64,000 bases of DNA from Acidovorax carolinensis (lineage in GTDB: Bacteria > Pseudomonadota > Gammaproteobacteria > Burkholderiales > Burkholderiaceae_C), in NCBI RefSeq assembly GCF_002157145.1, contig NZ_CP021361.1, positions 1,612,001-1,676,000 of the forward strand, read 5' to 3'. Both the position numbers and the translations under genes were made by a program. Positions 8,368 to 17,456 of the stretch are shown here, piece after piece. Each line of letters starts with the position of its first letter. The stretch's first letter is position 1. Under the pieces are notes generated by a model. The model ran no database searches. It saw only the letters and a program-made list of their open reading frames with translations, and was not told the origin of the DNA.

Positions 8368-11300
8368 AGACGCTGGTCCTGCGCGTGGCACTGTGGTGTC
8401 TGCTGCTGGCTGCGCCACTGGTGCAGGCCGCACCGGCGGAGAAGGCGCACAGAGCCGACGGCGCCGACAAGACAGCGCCCGTGCTGCTGTGGCTCACCTC
8501 CGACATCACCACGGCCCGCGCACGGCCATGGTGCAGCGCCTGGCCGCCGAGGCGGGCCTGGGCTTTGTGCACATCGACTACCCGCTGGCCGGCCCGGCGG
8601 TACTGGATGCCGCCCAGGCCCAGAAGCTGGAGAGCGCTCTGGCCGGCGCTGCGCTGGTGTGGGTGGATGCGCCACATGCCAGCGTGGAGGCGCGCTTGCG
8701 CCGCATGGTGGGCGCGCAGCTCGATGTCCGCGCCGCACGCGCCCCGGGCCGCGTGGTCTGGGTGTCTGCGGGTACGCCCGTTGTTGACCTGTCTGCGCTG
8801 GAGGCTCCCGCCCGCATGGTGGCCTACCTGCAGGCGGGCGGCCCGAGCAACCTGAAGAACGCCGTCGCCCTGGCACAGGCCGTGGTGCGGGGCACAGCTC
8901 TGCCCACCGTGCCCGCGCCAGACATCCTGCCCCCCGTGGCATCTACCACCCGACGCGCCCGCCTGCTGCCCACGCCGCCGCGCTGGAGGCCTGGCGCCAG
9001 GGCCAGCCCGCGCTGCGCAGCCTGCCCGCCGTGGCCGTGCTGGTGCATCGCCACCACTTCATCGACGGCAGTACGGAGTGGCTCGATGCCTGGCTGCGCA
9101 CCTTCCGCCAGCAGGGCCTGTTCGCCTATGCGGCCTTTGGCCAGCAGGTCACGGCGCAGACGCTGGCCGAGGTGCTGGAGTTGCCCCCCGTGGGCGGTGC
9201 GGGCACCGGCCCGGCCGCCTGCATGCCTCGGCCCTGGTGCTGCACCAGCTCGTGCCCCAAGCCGCCGCGCTGCAGCCGCTGCTGGCGCGCTGGGGCGTGC
9301 CGCTGCTCGCCACCCAGCCCTACCGCGCGGGCGATGCCGCTGCGTGGGAGGCCAGCGACACGGGCCTGTCTCTGTCCGATGTGCCGTTCTATCTCGCGCA
9401 GCCCGAGGCTGCCGGCGCCATCGATCCGGTCCTGGTCGCCGCCACGGCGCCGAGGGGCAAGACTTTCGCTTCATCGAGCGCCAGGCCCAGGCCGTGGCCG
9501 CCAAGGCGCGGCGGCTGATCGCGCTGCAGACCCAACCCGCCGCCGACAAGCGCCTGGTGGCCATGGTCTACAACTACCCGCCGGGTGGCACCAACTTTGG
9601 CGCCTCGTTCCTCAACGTGCCGCGCAGCCTGAAGCAGGTCTCCAGCGGCCTGGCGCAGGCGGGCTACCGCACGCAGCAGGTGCCTGAGCAGGGCTGGATC
9701 GACGGCCTCAAGCCGCTGCTGGCCGCCTACTACCCTGGCGCCGACCTGCGCGCGCTGCTGCAAAGCGGTCAGGCCGCCGCGCTGCCGCTGGCGCGCTATG
9801 AGCAGCACCTGGCCACTTTTCCAAAGGCCGTGCGCGAGCGCATGAACGCGCACTGGGGCGCCCCGAAAAGAGCCGCTACGTGGTCGAGTGGCAGGGCGAA
9901 AAGGTATTCGCCATCCCGCGCCTGCAGGTGGGCCATCTGGCCGTGCTGCCCCAGCCCCCGCGCGAAGAAACCCTGCGCCTGGGCCAGAACCCGTTCATGC
10001 ACAAGAGCAAGGCGCCGCTGTCGCACCATTACCTGGCGGTGTACCTGTGGGCGCAGCGGGAGGCCGATGCCCTCATTCACTTCGGCACCCACGGCACGCA
10101 GGAATGGGCCGGCGGCAAGGCGCGTGCGCTCGATGTGCATGACGACGCGCTGCTGCCATTGGGCGACCTGCCCGTGGTCTACCCCTACATCGTGGACAAC
10201 CTGGGCGAGGCCCTCACGGCCAAGCGCCGGGCCGCGCCGTGCTGGTAAGCCACCGCACGCCGGTGTTCGCCCCGGCCGGCTTCGAGGCGCGCATGGCCCA
10301 CATGCACGAGGTGATGCACGAATGGGAGACGGTGGACGAAGGCCCCACGCGCCGGGCGCTCGAAAAGCAGCTGGTGGCGCAGTTTGTGGAGCACCAGCTG
10401 CACCGCGACCTGGGCTGGAGCGCTGACCGCATCGCGGCCGACTTCCACGGCTTTCTTGAAATCCTGCACCCCTACCTGGACCAGCTCGCGCAAAGCTCGC
10501 AGCCCAAGGGCCTGGCCGTGTTCGGCCGCGTGCCCGCGCCCGAGCAGCGGCTGGAGACCACCCTGCAGGCGCTGCGCAAGCCGCTGATCGAGGCGCTGGG
10601 CGAAGACATCGACGAAGCCTTCCTCATCCGGCACGATGCGGTGCTGGCAGCCCGCCCCGCACGCTGGCTGGAAGTGGCCTTGAAGGATGCGCAGGCCGCC
10701 AGCGTGCTGGACCTGCGCCCCGTGCTGCCTGCACAGGCGGCAACGCCGGGTGCGGCGGGTACATCCGACTTGGTGCGCGCCGAAGACCATGTGCCCAACC
10801 GCGCCGCGCGCAAGCCCATCGACACGCCCGCGCTGCTGCAACTGGCACAGCGCGCGCAAGAGCTGGAACGCCTGCTGGCCACGGAGGGCGAGCTGCCCGG
10901 CCTGCTGGCTGCGCTGGAAGGGCGCTACCTGCCCGCCGCCTACGGTGGCGACCCCATCCGCAACCCCGACAGCCTGCCCACAGGCCGCAACCTCACGGGG
11001 CTGGACCCGAGCCGCCTGCCCACGCGCCAGGCCTATGCCGTGGCACAGACGCTGTTCAACGACTGGTTCAAGGACTACCAGGCACGCCATGGCGGCCAGG
11101 CACCGCAGCGCATGGCCCTGTCGCTGTGGGCGGGCGAAACGCTGCGCCACCAGGGCATCATGGAAGCGCAGGCGCTGGTGGCGCTGGGCATGCGCCCGGT
11201 GTGGGACGACGCGGGCCGCCCCGTGCGCGTGGAGACCATCGCGGCCGACGAGCTCAAACGCCCGCGCGTCGATGTGCTCATGAGCATTACCGGCTCGTAC

Positions 11301-12578
11301 CGCGACCAGTTCCCGGCTCTCATGGCGCTGCTCGACCGCGCCGTGGCCCAGGCCGCCACTGCCGAGCCCGGCAATGTGATCGCACGCAATACCGAGCAGA
11401 TCGGCCAGGAGCTGCGCAAGCAAGGCGTGCCCCGGGCGCAGGCCGAGCAACTGGCGCGCGTGCGCTCGTTCGGCAATGCGGTGGGCGACTATGGCACCGG
11501 CCTGTCGGACGCGGTGCAAAGCGATGGCCTGCAAACCAACGATGCGCGCCTGGGCCAGATGTTCCTCGAACGCATGAGTCAGCCTTACCTGGATGGCGAG
11601 CCGGTGACGGGCGTTGTGGGCGGTGTGGCGGCCCAGGCATTGGGCGCCCACCTGCGCCGCACCGATGCCGCCATCCTCTCGCGCAGCTCGAACCTGTACG
11701 CCATGGTCAGCTCGGACGACCCGTTCCAGTACCTGGGCGGCCTGTCGGCCGCAGCCCGCGTGGCCGGGCGAGCGCAGGGGCTGGAGCTGCATGTGGCCCA
11801 GCTGCAGGATGCAGGCGAGCCCACTACCGAAACCGCGCAGCGCGCCATTGCGCTGGAGATGCAGTCGCGCTACCTGCACCCCGGCTGGCTGCAGGCCCAG
11901 AAGGCCGAGGGCTATTCGGGCACGCTGCAGGTGCTCAAGGCCGTGCAGTTCGCCTGGGGCTGGCAGGCCGTGGCGCCCGATACGGTGCGCAGCGACCATT
12001 GGCAAAGCTTCTACGACGTGCTGGTGCGCGACAAGCACCGGCTCGGTCTGCCCGAGTGGCTGAAGGAACACCCGCAGGCCTACGCCCAGTCGCTCGAACG
12101 CTTGGTGCAGGCGCAGCGCCAGGGCTATTGGCAGGCCGATGCCGACACGCAAAAGCAACTCGCGCAGATGTACCAGGAGCTGACGCGCGCGGCGCCGCTG
12201 GCGGCCGAGCTGCCCAGCGTGCGCCGCTGGGTCGAGCATGCCGTGCAGGGCGCCGCCCCTGCACCCGTCGGCGTGGCCGCGGCCACGCCGCGGTTGCCTG
12301 CAGCTGCGTTGGCGCAGCCCGCGCCACTGTCCGCCGATCTGCCTGCACCTGCGCCCCAGGCCAACCTCCATCCGGTCGCGCCCGATCTGCCCGCCATGGG
12401 CGTGCTGCTGGAGCGCCAGCCCGAGCGCGAAGCCACAGTGACCGAAATCACGTTGTTGGAACGCATGGCTGGCATCGTGGCGCTGCTGGTCATGGCCCTG
12501 GTGGTGCTCGCTGGCGCTGCCTGGCAGGCCCGCCGCCCATCTTCCCTGTCCCCAAAGCCGCAACGGGCCGCGATGTGA
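8364..12578 (+). CDS. cobN: CobN-like large chelatase subunit, exported and membrane-anchored (six one-base frameshifts)
   Basis: About 1,406 residues after restoring six bases (near 8520, 8933, 9218, 9449, 9863, 10230). Each break shifts by one missing base and the CobN homology resumes at once in the new frame. Motifs: MVYNYPPGGTNFGASFLNVP, ALIHFGTHGTQEWAGGKARA, LPVVYPYIVDN..GEALTAKRR, RVDVLMSITGSYRDQFPALM, SSNLYAMVSSDDPFQYLGGL. Unlike cytoplasmic CobN it begins with a signal peptide (MKTLVLRVALWCLLLAAPLV, cleavage near QAAPA) and ends with a Pro/Ala linker and one helix (MAGIVALLVMALVVLAGAAW). It is therefore probably periplasmic and membrane-tethered. No CobS/CobT chelatase subunits are present. 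It is coupled to ExbB-like and DUF2149 genes. A role in metal insertion, removal or corrinoid transport is open. Confidence 0.85.
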
Positions 12579-12607
12579 CGCCCGACCACTCTGAAAGAAT
12601 GAACGCC

Positions 12608-13176
12608 ATGCAAATTGAAACACCTCCCACCGAGAAGCGCTATGAAAAACCGAGGGCGAGCGCCGTGGCCTGGTGATCGTCAACACCGGCGATGGCAAGG
12701 GCAAGAGCACTGCCGCCTTTGGCCTGGCGCTGCGTGCCCATGGCCGCGGCAAGTCCGTGAAGATCTTCCAGTTCATGAAGGTGCCCACGGCGCGGTTTGG
12801 CGAGCACCGCATGTTCGAGCAGATCGGCATTCCCATCGAGGGCCTGGGCGACGGTTTCAGCTGGAAGAGCCAGGATCTGGAGCACTCCGCACAACTGGCG
12901 CGTGACGGCTGGGAGAAGGCGCGTGTCGCGATTCTGTCGGGTGATTATTTTCTGGTGGTGCTCGACGAGATCACCTACCCGCTCATCTATGGCTGGCTGC
13001 CGCTCGAGGGCGTGCTGCAAACGCTGCGCGACCGGCCTAAAGATGTGCATGTGTGCCTGACCGGCCGCCGCTGCCCGCCCGAGATCATCGAGCTGGCCGA
13101 CACCGTGACCGAGATGCAGCTGGTCAAGCACGCGTTCAAGGCGGGCGTGCCCGCGCAGCGCGGCATCGAGGACTGA
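12608..13176 (+). CDS. cobO: Cob(I)yrinic acid a,c-diamide adenosyltransferase CobO/BtuR (frameshift near 12651)
   Basis: About 189 residues. The start [15 protein letters not shown] at 12608 is in one frame and the rest ([20 protein letters not shown] onward) in the next. Restoring one G (CCGGAG for CCGAG at 12650-12653) joins them into the usual CobA/CobO N-terminus. The P-loop is [28 protein letters not shown] and [20 protein letters not shown] are conserved family segments. The enzyme attaches the 5'-deoxyadenosyl group to cobalt. It lies 29 bases after cobN and overlaps bluB by TGATG. Confidence 0.9.
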
Positions 13177-13889
13177 TGGTGACGGCGGTGGAGGGCGCAG
13201 GCAGCGCCAACCATTCCTCCCAGGCCTTTGCGCCCGGCGATGCCCGGGCCGTGTACCGGGCGATCTTTGAACGGCGCGACATGCGCCACTTTGCCGGCGG
13301 CCAGGTGGCGGACGAAACCCTGCGCCGCCTGCTGCAGGCCGCCCACCATGCGCCCAGCGTGGGCTTCATGCAGCCGTGGCGCTTCGTGCGCGTGACCAAC
13401 GCCGCATTGCGCCATCAGTTGCACGATCTGGTGGAGCAGGAACGCGTGCTTACGGCCCGCGCCTTGGGCGAGCGCGAGGACGAATTCATGCGCCTGAAGG
13501 TGCAGGGCCTGCTGGATGCCGCCGAGGTGCTGGCGGTTTCGCTGGCCGATGGCCGCGCAAAGCACATCTTTGGCCGCCGCACGCTGCCGCAGATGGACCT
13601 TGCCTCGGCCGCCTGTGCCATCCAGAACCTGTGGCTGGCGGCGCGCGCCGAGGGCCTGGGCATGGGCTGGGTGTCGCTGTTCGACCCCACCGCCGTGGCC
13701 CGCGTGCTGCAGTTGCCCGAGGGTGCCGAGCCGATCGCCTTGCTGTGCCTGGGGCCGGTGCAGGCGTTTTATGCCGAGCCCATGCTGGCCCAGGCCCGCT
13801 GGGCCCAGCGCCAGCCGCTGCAGGCGCTGGTGTTCGACAATGCCTGGGGACAGGCCAGCAGCCTGTTCCCGGAAGGACCAACGCCATGA
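13176..13889 (+). CDS. bluB: 5,6-Dimethylbenzimidazole synthase BluB
   Basis: 237 residues of the nitroreductase fold. The BluB hallmarks are FERRDMRHFAGGQVADETL, AAHHAPSVGFMQPWRFVRVT, ADGRAKHIFGRRTLPQMDLA and EGLGMGWVSLFDP. BluB uses oxygen to cleave reduced FMN into the lower ligand base 5,6-dimethylbenzimidazole. This implies aerobic formation of the lower ligand in the cell. The start at 13176 overlaps the cobO stop, and the stop overlaps the cbiB start (ATGA). Confidence 0.92.
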   Translation: MVTAVEGAGSANHSSQAFAPGDARAVYRAIFERRDMRHFAGGQVADETLRRLLQAAHHAPSVGFMQPWRFVRVTNAALRHQLHDLVEQERVLTARALGEREDEFMRLKVQGLLDAAEVLAVSLADGRAKHIFGRRTLPQMDLASAACAIQNLWLAARAEGLGMGWVSLFDPTAVARVLQLPEGAEPIALLCLGPVQAFYAEPMLAQARWAQRQPLQALVFDNAWGQASSLFPEGPTP

Positions 13890-14875
13890 ATCTCGAAGCG
13901 GTAGGGATGTTGCCCCAGTCCATGGTGGCGGCGCTGCTGGGCGCGGTGGCGCTGCTGCTGGCGGTGTGGCTGGACCGCCTGCTGGGCGAGCCGCCCGCGC
14001 GCGCGCACCCCGTGGTGTGGATGGGGCAGGTGCTGCGCTGGTGGGGCGAGCGGCTTGCGCCGCTGTCGCCCAGGTCGGCCGATTGGAAGTGTTTTTGGGC
14101 TGCAGCGCTTGTCTGGTGTGCGCTGGCAGCTATGGTTTTTGTAATCTTCTGGGGCCTGCAATGGGCCGCGCTGCAACTGCACTGGGTGCTGGCGGCGGCG
14201 CTGATGGCGCTGCTGCTCAAGCCCTTGTTTGCCTGGCGCATGCTGTGCGACGAAGTGCTGGCGGTGGAAGACGCTCTGGCCCGCTCGCTGCCCGAGGGGC
14301 GCGAGCGCCTGTCGCGCCTGGTGAGCCGCGATGTGGCGCAGCTCGATGCATTGCAGGTGCGCGAATCGGCCATTGAATCGCTGGCCGAAAACCTCAACGA
14401 CTCGGTGGTGGCGCCGCTGTTTTGGTTTGCGTTGCTGGGCCTGCCCGGCGCCGCGCTGTACCGCTTTGCCAACACGGCCGATGCCATGTGGGGCTATCCG
14501 GGCATGCGCGGCGGCCGTTACTGGCAATGGGCGGGCAAGTGGGCCGCCCGCGCGGACGATGTGCTGTCGTGGCTGCCCGCGCGCATCACGGCGCTGCTGC
14601 TGGCGCTGTCCGCACGGGGCCTGCCGCTGCGCACCCTGGCGCGCCAGGCGCGCAAAACCCCCTCGCCCAACAGCGGCTGGCCCATGGCGGCGATGTCCAT
14701 GGCACTGGGGGTGCGGCTGGCCAAGCCGGGCGTTTATGTGCTCAACAGCAAGGGCCGCAAAGCCGGACCGCTTGACACGCGGCGCGCGGAAAAGCTGGTG
14801 TCCACGGTGGTGATGGCGCTGGTGCCGCTGGCGGCGGTGGTTCACTGCCTGGTCGTGGTGGCGACCGGCGCATGA
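13886..14875 (+). CDS. cbiB: Adenosylcobinamide-phosphate synthase CbiB (CobD in Pseudomonas naming)
   Basis: 329 residues, polytopic membrane protein. The N-terminal helix is followed by WLDRLLGEPPARAHPVVWMG. The conserved middle is LSRLVSRDVAQLD..VRESAIESLAENLNDSVVAP; the C-terminal part has NTADAMWGYPG, ADDVLSWLPARITALLLAL and SPNSGWPMAAMSMALGVRL. It attaches (R)-1-aminopropanol (phosphate) to adenosylcobyric acid. Residues ~67-86 (WKCFWAAALVWCALAAMVFV) are encoded by a dispersed palindromic repeat yet remain hydrophobic. It overlaps bluB and cobC by 4 bases. Confidence 0.92.
   Translation: MNLEAVGMLPQSMVAALLGAVALLLAVWLDRLLGEPPARAHPVVWMGQVLRWWGERLAPLSPRSADWKCFWAAALVWCALAAMVFVIFWGLQWAALQLHWVLAAALMALLLKPLFAWRMLCDEVLAVEDALARSLPEGRERLSRLVSRDVAQLDALQVRESAIESLAENLNDSVVAPLFWFALLGLPGAALYRFANTADAMWGYPGMRGGRYWQWAGKWAARADDVLSWLPARITALLLALSARGLPLRTLARQARKTPSPNSGWPMAAMSMALGVRLAKPGVYVLNSKGRKAGPLDTRRAEKLVSTVVMALVPLAAVVHCLVVVATGA
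14081..14144. repeat. Dispersed palindromic repeat, copy inside cbiB
   Basis: TGCAGCGCTTGTCTGGTGTG then CGCTGGCAGCTATGGTTTTT matches the repeat family. It is read in frame as part of a membrane segment of CbiB. Confidence 0.65.
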
Positions 14876-15936
14876 CCAACGTGGTGGCGGTGTTGCCCAT
14901 GCATGGTGGCCCCGATGCGGCGGGCGTGCCGCTGCACGATTTTTCGACCAACAGCAACGCCTGTGGCCCGTGCCCCGAGGCGCTGCACGCCGTGCAGGCG
15001 GCCGACGCCACGCGCTACCCCGACCCGGCCTACGCCGCGCTGCGCGAGGGTCTGGGTGCTTTTCATGGCGTGCCCCCGGCGCGCATCGTGCTGGCGGCCA
15101 GCGCCAGTGAATTCATTCACCGCATTACCGCGCTGGCGGCGCAGCAGGGTGCGGTGCAGGTGGCCTTGCCCGCACACAGCTATGGCGACTATGCCCAGGC
15201 GGCACAGGCGCGTGGCCTGCCAGTGGTGCGGGGCGGCGTCGTCGCCGCTGCGGGTTTGCAATGGGCCTGCGAGCCCTCTAGTCCGTTGGGCTGTACCGAC
15301 CCTGCTGTGCATAGATGGCGGCATGGGGCCACCGCCCCAGTGCTGCGCGTGCTGGACTGCGCCTACGCGCCGCTGCGGCTGGACGAGGAGGGCGCCTGGA
15401 CGGGCGTGCCCGCGTTGCAGCTGCCACCGGCCTGCTGGCAGCTGTGGACGCCCAACAAGGCCTTGGGGCTTACCGGGGTGCGCGCAGCCTACGCCGTGGC
15501 GCCCGCAGGCATGGATGCGCAGGTGCTGGCCCTGAATGCCCTGGCCCCCTCGTGGCCCGTGGGGGCGCATGGCGTGGCGTTGTTGCAGGCATGGATGGAG
15601 CCTGTGGTGCAGCAGTGGCTGGTGCACAGCCTGGGTAGCCTGCGCGACTGGAAAGCGCGCCAGCAGGGGTTGTGTGCGGAGTTGGGCTGGCAGGTGCAGC
15701 CCGGCAGCCTGGCCAACTATTTCTGCGCCCTGCCCAATGGCTCCCATCCGCCGCAGGCCTTCGCGCACATGCTCGACGGGCTGCGCAATGCGGGCATCAA
15801 GCTGCGCGACTGCGCTTCGTTTGGCTTGCCGGGGCAAGTGCGGCTGGGCGTGCTGCCACCCGCCTCACAGGACGCACTGGTTGCCGCGTGGCGCGCAATG
15901 GTGGCGACCCTTCCCAACCAGAAAGACATGGCATGA
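14872..15936 (+). CDS. cobC: Threonine-phosphate decarboxylase (CobC in Pseudomonas naming, CobD in Salmonella)
   Basis: 354 residues, a fold-type I PLP enzyme related to histidinol-phosphate aminotransferase. The N-terminus has PLHDFSTNSNACGPCPEAL. The PLP lysine is expected in WTPNKALGLTGVRAAYAVAP; the C-terminal KLRDCASFGLPGQVRLGVLP carries the substrate-carboxylate Arg. It makes the aminopropanol phosphate linker used by CbiB next door. Starts at ATG 14872 within the cbiB stop and ends overlapping cobQ. Confidence 0.88.
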   Translation: MTNVVAVLPMHGGPDAAGVPLHDFSTNSNACGPCPEALHAVQAADATRYPDPAYAALREGLGAFHGVPPARIVLAASASEFIHRITALAAQQGAVQVALPAHSYGDYAQAAQARGLPVVRGGVVAAAGLQWACEPSSPLGCTDPAVHRWRHGATAPVLRVLDCAYAPLRLDEEGAWTGVPALQLPPACWQLWTPNKALGLTGVRAAYAVAPAGMDAQVLALNALAPSWPVGAHGVALLQAWMEPVVQQWLVHSLGSLRDWKARQQGLCAELGWQVQPGSLANYFCALPNGSHPPQAFAHMLDGLRNAGIKLRDCASFGLPGQVRLGVLPPASQDALVAAWRAMVATLPNQKDMA

Positions 15937-17444
15937 CAACGACTGTTTCGGCTCGCCCACTGGCCCGCTGCGTGATGGTGCTGGGCACTACCAGCGGCGC
16001 TGGCAAAAGCTGGCTGACCACCGCCCTGTGCCGTTACTACAGCAACTTGGGACTCAAGGTCGCGCCGTTCAAGGCGCAGAACATGAGCAACAACGCGCGC
16101 GTGGTCGAGGGTATCGACGGCGCCTGGGGCGAAATCGGTTCCGCCCAATACTTTCAGGCCCTGGCCGCAAACGCCCGGCCCGAGGTGCGCATGAACCCGC
16201 TGCTGCTCAAGCCCGAGGCCGACACGCACAGCCAGGTGGTGCTGATGGGGCAGGTGAGCGCCGAACTCACGGCCATGCCCTGGCGCGGCCGCAGCGAAAA
16301 GGTCTGGCCGCAGATCGCCGCGGCGCTCGATGCCTTGCGCGCCGACAACGATGTGGTGGTGATCGAGGGCGCTGGCTCGCCCGCCGAAATCAACCTGCAC
16401 GCCAGCGACATCGTCAACATGCGTGTGGCGCGCCATGCGCAGGCCCGCTGCCTGCTGGTGACCGACATCGACCGGGGCGGCGCGTTTGCCCACCTGTATG
16501 GCACCTGGGCGCTGCTGCCCGAGGACGAGCGTGCGCTGATCCACGGCTTTGTGCTCAACAAGTTTCGCGGCGACGCGGCCCTGCTGGCGCCCGCCCCGCA
16601 GATGCTGCAACAGCTGACCGGTGTGCCCACCGTGGCCACCATTCCCATGCAGTGGCAGCACGGCCTGCCCGAAGAAGACGGTGTGTTTGACGACCGCAGC
16701 GTTGCCGCCGGGGTGGTGACAAAAACCATTGCCGTCATCGCCTACCCGCGCATCAGCAACCTCGACGAATTCCAGCCGCTCAAGAACATGCAGGGAGTGC
16801 GCCTGCAGTGGGTGCGCAGTCCGGCCGATGTGGCGCTCCTGCAGCTCCGCGACTGGATCGTGGTCCCCGGCTCCAAGGCCACGGCGGCCGACCTGGCCTG
16901 GTTGCGCGCGCAGGGGCTCGATAGCGCCATTGCCGCGCACGCCGGGCGCGGCGGCGCAGTGCTGGGTGTCTGCGGCGGCCTGCAGATGCTGGGCGAGGCG
17001 CTGATCGACCCCGAAGGCATCGACGGCAACGGCCCCGGCCTGGGCCTGCTGCCGCTGGTCACGGTGTTCGAGCCCGCCAAAACGGTGCGCCACACCGAGG
17101 CGCGCTTTGGCCAGCTGGCGGACGGTCCCTGGGCGGCACTGTCGGGCGTGCCGGTGGCCGGCTACGAAATTCACCACGGCCAGACCGCGCAGCACACCGC
17201 CATGGCGGCCAAAGGCGACGTGGCGCGGGCGGCCATTCCCGGCCTGGCCTGGCAAAACCGCGCGGGCAATGTGCTGGGTTTGTATCTGCATGGCCTGTTT
17301 GAAGACTCGGCTGCCTTGCAGGCGCTGTTTGCCACGTCCGGCAACGCGCCCGTGCGCACGCTCGATGCCGTGTTTGACGGCCTGGCCGATGCGCTTCAGG
17401 CGCACTTTGCGCCGGGCGTATTGCAATCCCTGATCCATTCCTGA
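15933..17444 (+). CDS. cobQ: Cobyric acid synthase CobQ/CbiP
   Basis: 503 residues; amidates positions b, d, e and g of adenosylcobyrinate diamide. N-terminal ATPase: P-loop GTTSGAGKSWLTTALCRYYS, then KVAPFKAQNMSNNARV, VVIEGAGSPAEINL, LVTDIDRGGAFAHLYGTW. C-terminal glutaminase-like domain: nucleophile in VLGVCGGLQMLGEAL and His in GYEIHHGQT. An upstream in-frame extension is not needed; ATG 15933 overlaps the cobC stop (ATGA) and sits at the usual family start. cobT follows after 12 bases. Confidence 0.95.
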   Translation: MTTTVSARPLARCVMVLGTTSGAGKSWLTTALCRYYSNLGLKVAPFKAQNMSNNARVVEGIDGAWGEIGSAQYFQALAANARPEVRMNPLLLKPEADTHSQVVLMGQVSAELTAMPWRGRSEKVWPQIAAALDALRADNDVVVIEGAGSPAEINLHASDIVNMRVARHAQARCLLVTDIDRGGAFAHLYGTWALLPEDERALIHGFVLNKFRGDAALLAPAPQMLQQLTGVPTVATIPMQWQHGLPEEDGVFDDRSVAAGVVTKTIAVIAYPRISNLDEFQPLKNMQGVRLQWVRSPADVALLQLRDWIVVPGSKATAADLAWLRAQGLDSAIAAHAGRGGAVLGVCGGLQMLGEALIDPEGIDGNGPGLGLLPLVTVFEPAKTVRHTEARFGQLADGPWAALSGVPVAGYEIHHGQTAQHTAMAAKGDVARAAIPGLAWQNRAGNVLGLYLHGLFEDSAALQALFATSGNAPVRTLDAVFDGLADALQAHFAPGVLQSLIHS

Positions 17445-17456
17445 GCCATTTTTTTC

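Noticed and set aside
8364..10232. Programmed frameshifting or phase variation as the reason for the cobN breaks
   Set aside because: Six shifts at different sequences without slippery heptamers or long repeats, together with the same error type in unrelated genes, fit a technical cause better.
10185..12836. An 883-codon open frame on the minus strand opposite cobN/cobO
   Set aside because: It is a mirror of the high-GC cobN codon pattern. The product is rich in His, Gln, Arg and Gly with no domain, while the plus strand encodes a clear CobN.
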